Source of the DNA: Syntrophus sp. (in: bacteria)
GTDB taxonomy: Bacteria; Desulfobacterota; Syntrophia; Syntrophales; UBA5619
Direction of reading: 5' to 3'
Assembly: GCA_013824905.1 (NCBI GenBank)
Contig: PNOO01000051.1
Location: forward strand, 1-12,775
Length of the DNA stretch: 12,775 nt
Both the position numbers and the translations under genes were made by a program. Numbering within the stretch: position 1 is the stretch's first letter; each line of letters starts with the position of its first letter. Under the pieces are notes generated by a model that had not been told where the DNA came from, did no database searches, and was given only the letters and a program-made list of their open reading frames with translations. Below are positions 5,715 to 12,076 of this stretch, piece by piece.

Positions 5715-7736
5715 TCACTCATCCGTCTTTCCCCGCACCTCCACCGTCACATCGTACAATGTGCTCCCCCGCCCGCCGTCGGTCAGGCGCTGGGAGGTCA
5801 GGGCATTCACCCCGCGCCGGCCGGGGATGAACTCCCGCCACCAGAGGCCTTCCGTGACCACCGTTCCCGCTGGGACCCGTTCCGTGGCCTTCAGGACAAA
5901 TTCCACCTCGCCGAGGTCATTGTACGCCGTCACCCGCCGGCCGTCAGCCAGCCCCCGTACCGCCGCGTCCTGCGGGTGCATCATCAGCGCCATGCACTCC
6001 TGTTTCTCCCTGAGGCCATCCTGCTCGTAAAAACTGGAATTGAGGGCATAGGGTGTGGTTGCCGGCTGCAGGCGCAGGGGAAAGCCGTCCCCCGCGGCGT
6101 GGGTGGAAAGCAGGCGCGGCAGGGGCTCCGGCTCCCGTTCGTTGCGGATTTCGATCCGGCCGGAGGGGGTCTTCCAGTCGCGCTTGGATTTTGCAGGCGG
6201 CGTCAGCAGCACCGGCTCACCCTCCCGCAGGCGTCGGGTCGTCCCGGCATCCCGCCAGGGGGACTCAAAATCGAGCAACTGCTCCACGAGGTCGTCTGCC
6301 GACTGCCGGAAAAAGGGTTCGTCCCATCCCATGCCGGCGGCCAGCAAGGAAAACACCTCCCAGTTGGATTTTGCCTCACCCACCGGCGGTATGGCGGCGG
6401 CGCAGAGCTGAGAGTGGTAACCGCCGTAACAGCGGTACAGGTCGGGCTGTTCCAGGGACGAGGCGGCCGGCAGGACGATGTCGGCATAGCGGGCCGTATC
6501 GGTCAGAAAACGCTCATGGACGACGGTGAACAGGTCGTTGCGTTCAAGGCCCTTGATGACGGCGTTCTGGTCGGGAGTCACGGCAGCCGGATTGGAGCTG
6601 TAGACGTACAGGGACATGATGGGCGGATCGCCAAGTTCGGTGAGGGCCGCACCCAATTGATTCATGCTCACCCAGCGCGTCGGCCGTTTCATGAAGTCCT
6701 CCCGCGTGACCCGGTGCAGGGGAAAGGCGTCCCCGGTGGCTGTGCCGGTGAAGACGCCGCCGCCGGGCCGCTGCCACGCCCCGCTGAGGGCGGGCAAACA
6801 GGCGATGGTGCGGACGGTCATGGCGCCGTTGCCGTAGCGGGTCAGGCCGCTCCCCAGGCGGACGAAAGGCGCCCTTGCGGCCGCAAACTCCCTTGCCATA
6901 CGTTCTATGACGGCGGCAGGCAGACCACAGACCGGCGACATCCGCTCCGGGGCGCAATCGTTCAACACCGCTTCGGCAAACTCCTCGAACCCGACCACGT
7001 TATCCCGGATAAAGGCCCGATCCGTCAGCCCCTCGCGGACGATGACGTGCATCATCCCCAAGGCCAGGGCTCCGTCGCCGCCGGGGCGCACGATAAAGGC
7101 ATCGTCCGCCGCCTCGCACGTCGGCGTGCGATACGTATCGACGGCCCACAAGCGGGCGCCGCGCCGCCGGGCGGTCAGTGCGTCCCGCATGACGTGGATA
7201 CTGGTGGCGGCGGCGTTGATCCCCCACAGGATCACCATGTCGCTCTGCTCGATCTCCGCCGGCTCCATAGCCGCCGTGGCTCCCATGATCGCCTTCCAGC
7301 CCGCCTCCTTGGCCGGAGAGCAGATGGTCCGCTCCAAACGCGAAGCGCCCAGCTTGTGGAAAAAGGGATGCCCACTGTTCCTCTGCACCAGCCCCATGGT
7401 GCCGGCATAGGAATAGGGCAGGACGCATTCGCCCCCGTAGCCGGCGATCAGGTCCTTCCAGCGGGAACAGATGCGCCCGATCGCTTCATCCCAGGAAAGC
7501 GGTTCGAAACGCCCTTCTCCCCTGGGACCGGTTCGCATCAACGGCGTCGTCAGGCGGCGCGGCGAGTGGACCGTCCGCTCGTAGTGGTGCATCTTGGGAC
7601 AGAGCAGGCCGCGGGTCAGGGGGTGGTCGGGATCGCCGGAAACGCGCACGGCGCGGCCCTCTTCGACCTCCACCAGCAGGCCGCAGGTATCAGGACAGTC
7701 GTATGGGCAGACGGAGCGAACAATGTTGGGGCTCAT
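5715..7736 (-). CDS. Cytoplasmic molybdopterin (bis-MGD) oxidoreductase with one N-terminal [4Fe-4S] site, YoaE-like
   Basis: This is a catalytic subunit of the DMSO-reductase/formate-dehydrogenase superfamily. With the start at 7736 it has 673 residues. Cys10, Cys14, Cys18 and Cys46 (CPYDCPDTCG ... GLLCPK) form the CX3CX3CX27C site for a [4Fe-4S] cluster. Other signatures are PLSWDEAI, RTICSPAKEAGW (Cys139 a candidate Mo ligand), WGINAAATS, VDTYRTPTCEAADD, YSSNPAAVTPD, and the C-terminal domain with LRLQPATTPYALNSS, MMHPQDAA and GVNALTS. There is no Tat signal, so it should act in the cytoplasm. The best resemblance from memory is to B. subtilis YoaE-type proteins of unknown substrate. No electron-transfer or membrane-anchor gene lies beside it. 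The start was chosen because ATG 7736 has AAAGGAAA upstream and begins directly before the conserved cysteines; an in-frame ATG at 7817 would add 27 unlike residues and include the predicted promoter. Confidence 0.88.
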   Translation of the reverse strand: MSPNIVRSVCPYDCPDTCGLLVEVEEGRAVRVSGDPDHPLTRGLLCPKMHHYERTVHSPRRLTTPLMRTGPRGEGRFEPLSWDEAIGRICSRWKDLIAGYGGECVLPYSYAGTMGLVQRNSGHPFFHKLGASRLERTICSPAKEAGWKAIMGATAAMEPAEIEQSDMVILWGINAAATSIHVMRDALTARRRGARLWAVDTYRTPTCEAADDAFIVRPGGDGALALGMMHVIVREGLTDRAFIRDNVVGFEEFAEAVLNDCAPERMSPVCGLPAAVIERMAREFAAARAPFVRLGSGLTRYGNGAMTVRTIACLPALSGAWQRPGGGVFTGTATGDAFPLHRVTREDFMKRPTRWVSMNQLGAALTELGDPPIMSLYVYSSNPAAVTPDQNAVIKGLERNDLFTVVHERFLTDTARYADIVLPAASSLEQPDLYRCYGGYHSQLCAAAIPPVGEAKSNWEVFSLLAAGMGWDEPFFRQSADDLVEQLLDFESPWRDAGTTRRLREGEPVLLTPPAKSKRDWKTPSGRIEIRNEREPEPLPRLLSTHAAGDGFPLRLQPATTPYALNSSFYEQDGLREKQECMALMMHPQDAAVRGLADGRRVTAYNDLGEVEFVLKATERVPAGTVVTEGLWWREFIPGRRGVNALTSQRLTDGGRGSTLYDVTVEVRGKTDE

Positions 7737-7769
7737 GGAAATTTTCCTTTCAGATATGCAAGATGAAAC

Positions 7770-7798
7770 ATTATACTCCGTTCTGATATCTTTTGCAG
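7770..7798 (-). promoter_or_regulatory. Candidate promoter of the molybdopterin oxidoreductase
   Basis: The minus strand carries a perfect -10 box TATAAT (7775 down to 7770). With 17-bp spacing the -35 position reads CTGCAA, a poor match to TTGACA. Transcription would start near 7763 and leave a leader of about 27 nt before the ATG at 7736. It supports the shorter start of that gene. The weak -35 suggests an activator or low expression. Confidence 0.45.
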
Positions 7799-7872
7799 CC
7801 AAATCCCATTCTGACAAGGAATATCCATCGAAAATCTTGACGTTTAACAGTCCCCCGATAAAGTGATTTCTC

Positions 7873-7901
7873 TTGACAGACGTAATTATTTTCCTTAGGC
7901 T
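7873..7901 (+). promoter_or_regulatory. Candidate promoter of the MNT-HEPN pair
   Basis: TTGACA (7873-7878) is a perfect -35 box, followed after 17 bp by TAGGCT (7896-7901), which keeps T1, A2 and T6 of the -10 consensus. Transcription would start near 7908, followed by AGAGG at 7916-7920 and the ATG at 7927. The same TTG could be read as a start codon, but as a -35 box it argues against that. Confidence 0.45.
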
Positions 7902-7926
7902 TTTCGAAAATAATCAGAGGTTTAAC

Positions 7927-8268
7927 ATGACAGGGACCCTGAACGAACAAGACAGAGAGATCGTCCTGGAATTGAAGAGAAGATTATCCGCCGATTTGCA
8001 GAAACGCGTTATAAAATTCATCCTCTATGGATCTCGCGCCAGAGGCGTCGATTCAGAAGATTCGGATCTCGACCTGGTCGCCTTGGTTGATGAAAAGACG
8101 CCGGAAATCGAGAGCGCCCTTGATGACCTCGCCTATGGCGTCATGTGGGATTATGATTTCAAGCCTGTCATCTCGTTAAAGGTTTTCTCCGAGGCGCGTT
8201 TCCGCAGTTCCACGGAAAAGGGGATGTCATTTTACAGGCACGTCGAAAAAGAAGGCATTCCCATATGA
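7927..8268 (+). CDS. Minimal nucleotidyltransferase (MNT), partner of the HEPN protein
   Basis: This 113-residue protein is a minimal nucleotidyltransferase of the MntA/NTP_transf_2 kind. The catalytic loop is GSRARG (35-40), followed by SDLDL with Asp47 and Asp49, the two metal-binding acids. The third acid expected on a later strand is not obvious in the KPVISLKV region, as also in some HEPN-linked relatives. The start ATG at 7927 has AGAGG six nt upstream; an upstream TTG at 7873 would add 18 unconserved residues and coincides with a -35 box. It overlaps the HEPN gene by 4 bp (ATGA). In the characterised HepT-MntA system the MNT is the antitoxin and poly-AMPylates the HEPN toxin; whether that holds here is inference from family and arrangement. 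Confidence 0.87.
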   Translation: MTGTLNEQDREIVLELKRRLSADLQKRVIKFILYGSRARGVDSEDSDLDLVALVDEKTPEIESALDDLAYGVMWDYDFKPVISLKVFSEARFRSSTEKGMSFYRHVEKEGIPI

Positions 8269-8642
8269 CGGATGAGGTCAGAAGATATCTCCGTAAAGCC
8301 GAGCATGCTCTCGAAGTGGCCGAAGACCTGCTCAAGGGCGGACATGCCCCGGATGCGGCCAGCAAAATCTATTACGCCATGTATTACGCCGCTCAGGCGC
8401 TATTGAACGCCGACGGAATCGACGTCGTCAAGCATTCGGCGGTTGAGTCCGCCTTTGGGCGCCATTTTGCCAAGCCGGGGAAAATCGATCCCAAATTCCA
8501 TCGGATGCTCATGAATGCCCGTAAGATCAGGGAGATTGCCGATTACGACATCGATGAGGAAATCATTGAACCCGTCGCCTCATTGAAAATTGACGAGGGT
8601 CGCGCCTTCCTATCGGTCATCAAGGATTATCTTGGCTTGTAA
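8265..8642 (+). CDS. HEPN-domain protein (PF05168-like), partner of the MNT
   Basis: This 125-residue all-helical protein has the features of the HEPN family. An amphipathic first helix (RRYLRKAEHALEVAEDLL) is followed by the SKIYYAMYYAAQALL helix and a C-terminal KIREIADYD segment. It overlaps the MNT gene by ATGA, so the pair is translationally coupled, as in HEPN-MNT toxin-antitoxin or defence modules. The C-terminal RX4-6H motif that marks HEPN ribonucleases is not present; the position holds R-E-I-A-D-Y instead. It may therefore be a non-nuclease HEPN, for example a substrate-binding partner of the nucleotidyltransferase, rather than a classic RNase toxin. The tyrosine of ADY is a possible AMPylation target, but that is speculation. 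Confidence 0.85.
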   Translation: MTDEVRRYLRKAEHALEVAEDLLKGGHAPDAASKIYYAMYYAAQALLNADGIDVVKHSAVESAFGRHFAKPGKIDPKFHRMLMNARKIREIADYDIDEEIIEPVASLKIDEGRAFLSVIKDYLGL

Positions 8643-8649
8643 TTGTGGT

Positions 8650-8696
8650 AGGCTTTATTATTGAAGCCTTCCTGAAAGAGATAGGCTGGCTTTTTT
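8650..8696 (+). terminator. Possible rho-independent terminator after the HEPN gene, with alternative stems
   Basis: Just after the HEPN stop, AGGCTT (8650-8655) and AAGCCT (8664-8669) form a perfect 6-bp stem with an 8-nt loop but no T-run directly after it. The same AAGCC can instead pair with GGCTT at 8688-8692, which runs into six T residues (8691-8696). One of these is likely the transcript end for the MNT-HEPN pair. Both stems are short, so the call is tentative. Confidence 0.38.
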
Positions 8697-8769
8697 CTGT
8701 TTGTTGTAGATTTCAAACGACTAATCGTGATAGTAAGACTCAAAATTTGAAAAACAGTTATCCTCATTT

Positions 8770-8804
8770 CTTACAACTGCTTTCCATCGAGCAGTAGGTG
8801 TAAG
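8770..8804. other. 12-bp stem-loop with a 3-nt bulge, function unknown
   Basis: CTTACA (8770-8775) pairs with TGTAAG (8799-8804), and the adjoining ACTGCT (8776-8781) pairs with AGCAGT (8790-8795). The result is 12 base pairs around an 8-nt loop, interrupted only by a 3-nt AGG bulge on the 3' side. No U-run follows on either strand, so it is not a textbook terminator. It could be part of a small RNA, a mobile-element end or a processing site downstream of korB. Confidence 0.5.
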
Positions 8805-8957
8805 TCCGTCAAAGCTTAATTCGAGTGATTATCAACTCAAAAGTGCGCATGAACTGTAAGTAAGAACCATTATGACTTCAACTCGTCAGTAATCTGTAAA
8901 GATACCGATCCTCTTACTTCATTACCTGCGCAGAATCTCTTTGGTCAAGTCCAGGAT

Positions 8958-9785
8958 TCATCTCATCATGACACATTTCATGTCGACTTGGCATTCCATA
9001 TCTTCTTGCGTCGCTTGTTTCCGGAAGATTTCTTTGATCTGCCGGCACTCGGCTGATTCGTTTCGGTAGATGACGCCGATCGGGATCTTCTCGCCCCAGA
9101 GTTCCGCCGTTTTCAGGGCCTCGTAACGGTCCGTCAGGGGGTTCTCCAGATGGAAAACTCTCTCTTTGTACCACTGGTAGGTGTTGATCTTATTGAAACT
9201 GACGCAGGGCTGGAGGATATCCACCAGGGCTGTCCCTTTGAAGAGGATCGCCTGTTTGATCAGCTCCTTGAGATGTTCCTTCTCGCCGGTAAAACCTCGG
9301 GCGACGAACGGCGCCCCCATCGTGATCGCCAGGGCAAGGGGATTCAGGGGAATGTTCCGGTTCCCCTCGGGGGAAAGGGGATTCTTCACGTCGGGGTCCG
9401 TCGTGGGCGAGCTCTGCCCTTTGGTCAGGGCGTAGACCCGGTTGTCGGAGACGAGGATGGTGAGGTCCAGCCGCCGCCCGATCGTGTGGATGAAATGATT
9501 TCCCCCTTCGCCGTACATACAGCCGTCGCCAGAATAGGCGACGACGGTCAGATCGGGACGGGCCAGTTTGATCCCCACGGCAAGCGGCAGGGACCGGCCG
9601 TGGAGGCCGTTGAAGTAATTCACACCGACGTAATGAGGCATCTTGGCGGCCTGTCCGATCCCCGAGGTGAGGACGATCTTGCTTACGGGCACGGGAAGCT
9701 CATGGAGGGCCTTTTCCAGAACGTCGCGGATGGCGAAATTGCCGCAACCGGGACACCAGGCGGTATCGACTTTTGTTTCCATCAT
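8958..9785 (-). CDS. korB: 2-oxoacid:ferredoxin oxidoreductase beta subunit (probably 2-oxoglutarate-specific)
   Basis: This is the thiamine-diphosphate subunit (275 residues) of a two-gene 2-oxoacid:ferredoxin oxidoreductase, which interconverts 2-oxoacid + CoA and acyl-CoA + CO2 with reduced ferredoxin. The N-terminal WCPGCGN (Cys11, Cys14) and the later LQPC supply cluster ligands. GDGCMYGEGGNHF (GDG at 86-88) with the downstream SDNRVYALT is the TPP/Mg binding motif. YFNGLHGRSLPLAVGIKLA is typical of this family. The ATG at 9785 has GGAG about 6-9 nt upstream, overlapping the korA stop; a second ATG follows at once. It lies 10 bp downstream of korA, so the two form one operon. Lack of a separate ferredoxin-domain or gamma gene fits the two-subunit Kor type. 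2-Oxoglutarate is the likely substrate, but pyruvate or another oxoacid cannot be excluded from sequence alone. Confidence 0.9.
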   Translation of the reverse strand: MMETKVDTAWCPGCGNFAIRDVLEKALHELPVPVSKIVLTSGIGQAAKMPHYVGVNYFNGLHGRSLPLAVGIKLARPDLTVVAYSGDGCMYGEGGNHFIHTIGRRLDLTILVSDNRVYALTKGQSSPTTDPDVKNPLSPEGNRNIPLNPLALAITMGAPFVARGFTGEKEHLKELIKQAILFKGTALVDILQPCVSFNKINTYQWYKERVFHLENPLTDRYEALKTAELWGEKIPIGVIYRNESAECRQIKEIFRKQATQEDMECQVDMKCVMMR

Positions 9786-9795
9786 TTTTTCTCCT

Positions 9796-11421
9796 TCAGG
9801 ACAACAAACCCTTCAGGGCTTGATAGAGTTCTTCCACTGTGAAGCAGTCGCCGTCGTATTTCAAGACGGAGTGATCCACGGCCAGTCCGAGTTCGCTCTT
9901 CAGCAGTCGGGCGAACTGGCCTCCGGCGTTGTTTTCCACGCCAATCAGTCTCTTTTCTTCGAGCCTGTACGGGGCGACCATCTCCGGCGTCAAGGGGTAA
10001 ACCTGCCCGAAATGGAGGACGGCGGCCGGGATGCCCTCACTACTGAGCCTTTCGGCGGCTTCCTTGACGATGTGCTTCGTCGAACCCCAGCAGAAGAGAA
10101 ACGAAGAGGCGTCCAGGTCTCCATAAAACGTGGGCGAAACCGCCTCCTTCCGCAGGAGGGTGATCTTGTTCCGGCGTTTGTCCGCCATGCGGATCCGCAG
10201 ACCCTGGTCCTCCGTGATTTTTCCCTCTTCGTCGTGCTCGTCGGAGTCCAGTTTGACCAGGGCCTCCGAAAGCCCGGGGAAGGTCAGGGGAGAAATGCCG
10301 TCGTCCGTGAGTTGGTAGCGCTTGTAGGTCCGGTCGAATTCCCGGTATTCCCGGCTGCCGACGTCCAGCGGGATCTCCTCCTCGCAGATCTGGACGGAAT
10401 CGGCAAAGTACTGATCCGTCAAAATGAAGACCGGAATCTGGTAGCGGTCGGCGAGTTCGAAACTTTTCCTGGTCAGGGCAATCATCTCCCCGGTGGCGCC
10501 GGGGGCGAAGATGATCCGGGAGAATTCCCCGTGACCGGCGTTAAGGACGAAGTGGAGATCCGCCTGCTCGGTCCGTGTGGGAAGTCCCGTAGCCGGGCCG
10601 GGCCGCTGGGAGACGGCGATGACGACAGGCGTTTCCGTCATGCCCGCCAGGGAGACCGCCTCCTGCATGAGCGCAAAGCCGCCGCCGGAGGTGGCCGCCA
10701 TGGACCGGACGCCGGCGTAGGAGGCCCCCAGGACCATGTTGATGGCCGCGATCTCGTCCTCGGCCTGCTCGAAATGGATGGGAAGTCCCGCGGCGGCCTT
10801 GGAGAAGTAGTCCATAATGGAAGTGGCAGGCGTCATCGGATAGCCGGCCATGAACTGGCAGCCGCCCAGGATGGCGCCGAGGGCCAGGGCCTGGTTGCCG
10901 TCGAACTTGCGGTGCTCTCCCGCCGTCGCCGAAACGGGGAAGGCCCCCGTCAGTTTCCATTGCGCAGCGAACTCGACACCTTTTTTCAGATATTCCTCTT
11001 TCCCGGGTTCGGCCGCCTCGGCCACTTTCTCGGGACTTACCCCGATGACGGCCAGAACGATCCCGACCAGGATGGCGTTACTCGCGGCGATGTTTCCGAA
11101 CGCTTCCTTGGCCGCATCTCCAATCTCTTTCGCCATCTCTTGAGAGAGATAGATGCCTCCTTCGCGGAGGTTCGGCTTGTGCAGCCTCTCCGTCTCCCCG
11201 TCCAGGGCGACGATCATGTCCCACTTTCCCCCGCGGAGGGCATGGACGGGATGATCGGCGATGCGGATCATATGATAGTTGTGCCCGCCGCGAACCCTGG
11301 ACATGTAATGCTTTGTGGCGAAAAAATGGGTATTGAGCCTTGAGAGGGTTTCCGTCAGCTCCAGTTCGACGGAGAAAGCCCCCTGCCCCGCCTCTCCGGC
11401 GATAACGATATTCATTTCCAT
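9796..11421 (-). CDS. korA: 2-oxoacid:ferredoxin oxidoreductase alpha subunit (gamma-alpha fusion)
   Basis: This 541-residue protein fuses the gamma domain (about 1-180; NIVIAGEAGQGAFSVE, HYMSRVRGGHNYHMIR) to the alpha domain with its pyrimidine-binding region (GAILGGCQFMAGYPMTPATS, EQAEDEIAAINMVLGAS, ATSGGGFALM) and the RPGPATGLPTRTEQADL stretch typical of KorA-type enzymes. It ends with the alpha C-terminal domain (ENNAGGQFARLLKSE). The start was moved to ATG 11421 because GGGGAGGA lies just upstream and the conserved fold begins two residues later; the in-frame ATG at 11484 would add 21 unlike residues and fall on the predicted promoter. With KorB it should run either as an oxidative enzyme producing reduced ferredoxin or reductively, fixing CO2 onto succinyl-CoA in a reductive TCA cycle. 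No cluster-binding ferredoxin domain is present. Confidence 0.9.
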   Translation of the reverse strand: MEMNIVIAGEAGQGAFSVELELTETLSRLNTHFFATKHYMSRVRGGHNYHMIRIADHPVHALRGGKWDMIVALDGETERLHKPNLREGGIYLSQEMAKEIGDAAKEAFGNIAASNAILVGIVLAVIGVSPEKVAEAAEPGKEEYLKKGVEFAAQWKLTGAFPVSATAGEHRKFDGNQALALGAILGGCQFMAGYPMTPATSIMDYFSKAAAGLPIHFEQAEDEIAAINMVLGASYAGVRSMAATSGGGFALMQEAVSLAGMTETPVVIAVSQRPGPATGLPTRTEQADLHFVLNAGHGEFSRIIFAPGATGEMIALTRKSFELADRYQIPVFILTDQYFADSVQICEEEIPLDVGSREYREFDRTYKRYQLTDDGISPLTFPGLSEALVKLDSDEHDEEGKITEDQGLRIRMADKRRNKITLLRKEAVSPTFYGDLDASSFLFCWGSTKHIVKEAAERLSSEGIPAAVLHFGQVYPLTPEMVAPYRLEEKRLIGVENNAGGQFARLLKSELGLAVDHSVLKYDGDCFTVEELYQALKGLLS

Positions 11422-11479
11422 GCCGTCCTCCCCGCCGCTTATCCTGTTTTGATTTTGAAAAAAGTGCTCATGATAGTGG

Positions 11480-11508
11480 ATCATAATTGAAAACTCTTTT
11501 CATTTCAA
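11480..11508 (-). promoter_or_regulatory. Sigma-70-like promoter of korAB
   Basis: On the minus strand TTGAAA (11508-11503) and TATGAT (11485-11480) each match the sigma-70 consensus in five of six positions and are separated by exactly 17 bp. Transcription would begin near 11473, about 50 nt before the korA ATG at 11421. This suggests housekeeping expression, in contrast with the sigma-54 promoter of aclBA. Confidence 0.6.
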
Positions 11509-11520
11509 ACGATTTGATGT

Positions 11521-11553
11521 GCGTAACGATGAATGACGGGGCGCCGTTAACGC
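11521..11553. repeat. Imperfect inverted repeat upstream of korA
   Basis: GCGTAACG (11521-11528) and CGTTAACGC (11545-11553) are reverse complements apart from one inserted A. The pair lies just upstream of the predicted korA -35 box, in the divergent gap, and could be an operator for a dimeric regulator. No regulator gene is adjacent, so this is only a candidate. Confidence 0.25.
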
Positions 11554-11593
11554 TTCCCTTTCCCCTACATGACTCCGTGCCCGTCGAATCCGG

Positions 11594-11622
11594 TTTCCAT
11601 AAACGAAGATCTCTGATACAAT
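11594..11622 (+). promoter_or_regulatory. Candidate promoter of the metallopeptidase gene
   Basis: TTTCCA (11594-11599, four of six matches to TTGACA) and TACAAT (11617-11622, five of six matches to TATAAT) are separated by 17 bp. Transcription would start near 11629, about 55 nt before the ATG at 11684. It diverges from the korA promoter within a gap of about 260 bp that otherwise holds only a weak inverted repeat. Confidence 0.45.
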
Positions 11623-11683
11623 CCGGACCAAGTCGGAACTTTGCCAATAGGCGGAGTATCGCGAATTCAACGAGTCGACGATC

Positions 11684-12061
11684 ATGAAGCTGAACCAGAA
11701 AGAATTCGACAAGGCGGTCCGACGGGCGTATCACCGTATCCCGGCGGAGATCCGGGACCGGATGGAGAACGTCGTCCTCACCGTGAAGAAGCGTCCCGCT
11801 CAGGAGCTGCTTCAGGAAATGGGATATCCCCCGGACGAGCCGCTCCTCGGCCTCTACGAAGGCGTCTCTTTGCAGGAGCACTCTTTTTTCGCCCCGCCAC
11901 CCCTCCATCCGGATACGATTTTCATCTTCCAGGAGCCCCTGGAGGAGATGTGCGGGAACCTCGCCGAACTGGAACGGGAAATCGAGATCACCGTCGTCCA
12001 TGAGGTCGCCCATTTCCTCGGGATCAGCGAGGAGCGTCTTGAGGAGCTGGGGTACGGTTGA
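11684..12061 (+). CDS. Zincin-like metallopeptidase family protein (PF06262-type)
   Basis: This 125-residue protein has the zinc-protease motif HEVAHFLG (His106, Glu107, His110) followed by ISEERLEELGYG, the C-terminal signature of the small bacterial zincin-like family. The N-terminal half is helical (FDKAVRRAYHRIPAEIRDRMENVVLTV), and the middle has GLYEGVSLQEHSF and PDTIFIFQEPLEE, also typical. Both zinc histidines and the catalytic glutamate are present, so it should be active, but no substrate is established for this family that I can name. There is no signal peptide or membrane segment, so it is cytoplasmic. The ribosome-binding site before ATG 11684 is weak. The rmuC gene follows after 15 bp with a strong AAGGAG, suggesting a two-gene transcript. 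Confidence 0.87.
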   Translation: MKLNQKEFDKAVRRAYHRIPAEIRDRMENVVLTVKKRPAQELLQEMGYPPDEPLLGLYEGVSLQEHSFFAPPPLHPDTIFIFQEPLEEMCGNLAELEREIEITVVHEVAHFLGISEERLEELGYG

Positions 12062-12076
12062 AAGGAGAAAAGCGGA

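Larger units (their letters stand above)
8643..8957. other. Gene-free, AT-richer interval between the HEPN gene and korB
   Basis: These 315 bases separate convergent genes and are visibly richer in A and T than their flanks. I find no convincing intact gene. They contain a candidate terminator at the left end, a 35-nt hairpin at 8770-8804 and small palindromes. On the minus strand one frame gives about 35 residues, including ELSFDGLTPTARW and then NEDNCFSNFESYYHD before a stop; it might be the tail of a decayed gene, possibly a transposase (many integrase-type ends carry a GLTP-like motif). That reading is weak. The interval may mark the edge of an inserted MNT-HEPN cassette. Confidence 0.4.

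Noticed and set aside
5976..7766. Long open frame (596 codons) on the plus strand opposite the molybdopterin oxidoreductase
   Set aside because: Shadow of the real gene: no domain, biased composition, and the minus-strand product has an intact cluster motif and family signatures over its whole length.
7737..7817. Longer start for the molybdopterin oxidoreductase
   Set aside because: The extra 27 residues are not family-like, would include the perfect TATAAT box, and the ATG at 7736 has its own ribosome-binding site just before the conserved cysteines.
7873..7926. TTG start giving an 18-residue extension of the nucleotidyltransferase
   Set aside because: The TTG belongs to a perfect TTGACA -35 box, and the ATG at 7927 has AGAGG at ideal spacing.
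8770..8804. Reading the stem-loop as an integron attC site or as a terminator
   Set aside because: There is no integrase or cassette array and the outer arms do not show the conserved attC core triplets; no T-run follows on either strand.
9643..11343. Long open frame (566 codons) on the plus strand opposite korA
   Set aside because: Antisense shadow; composition dominated by Arg, Gly and Asp, no motif, and it crosses the korA-korB junction.
11422..11484. Upstream ATG start for korA
   Set aside because: The added residues (MIHYHEHFFQNQ...) are not part of the gamma domain and the ATG falls at the predicted promoter; ATG 11421 has a strong GGGGAGGA site.
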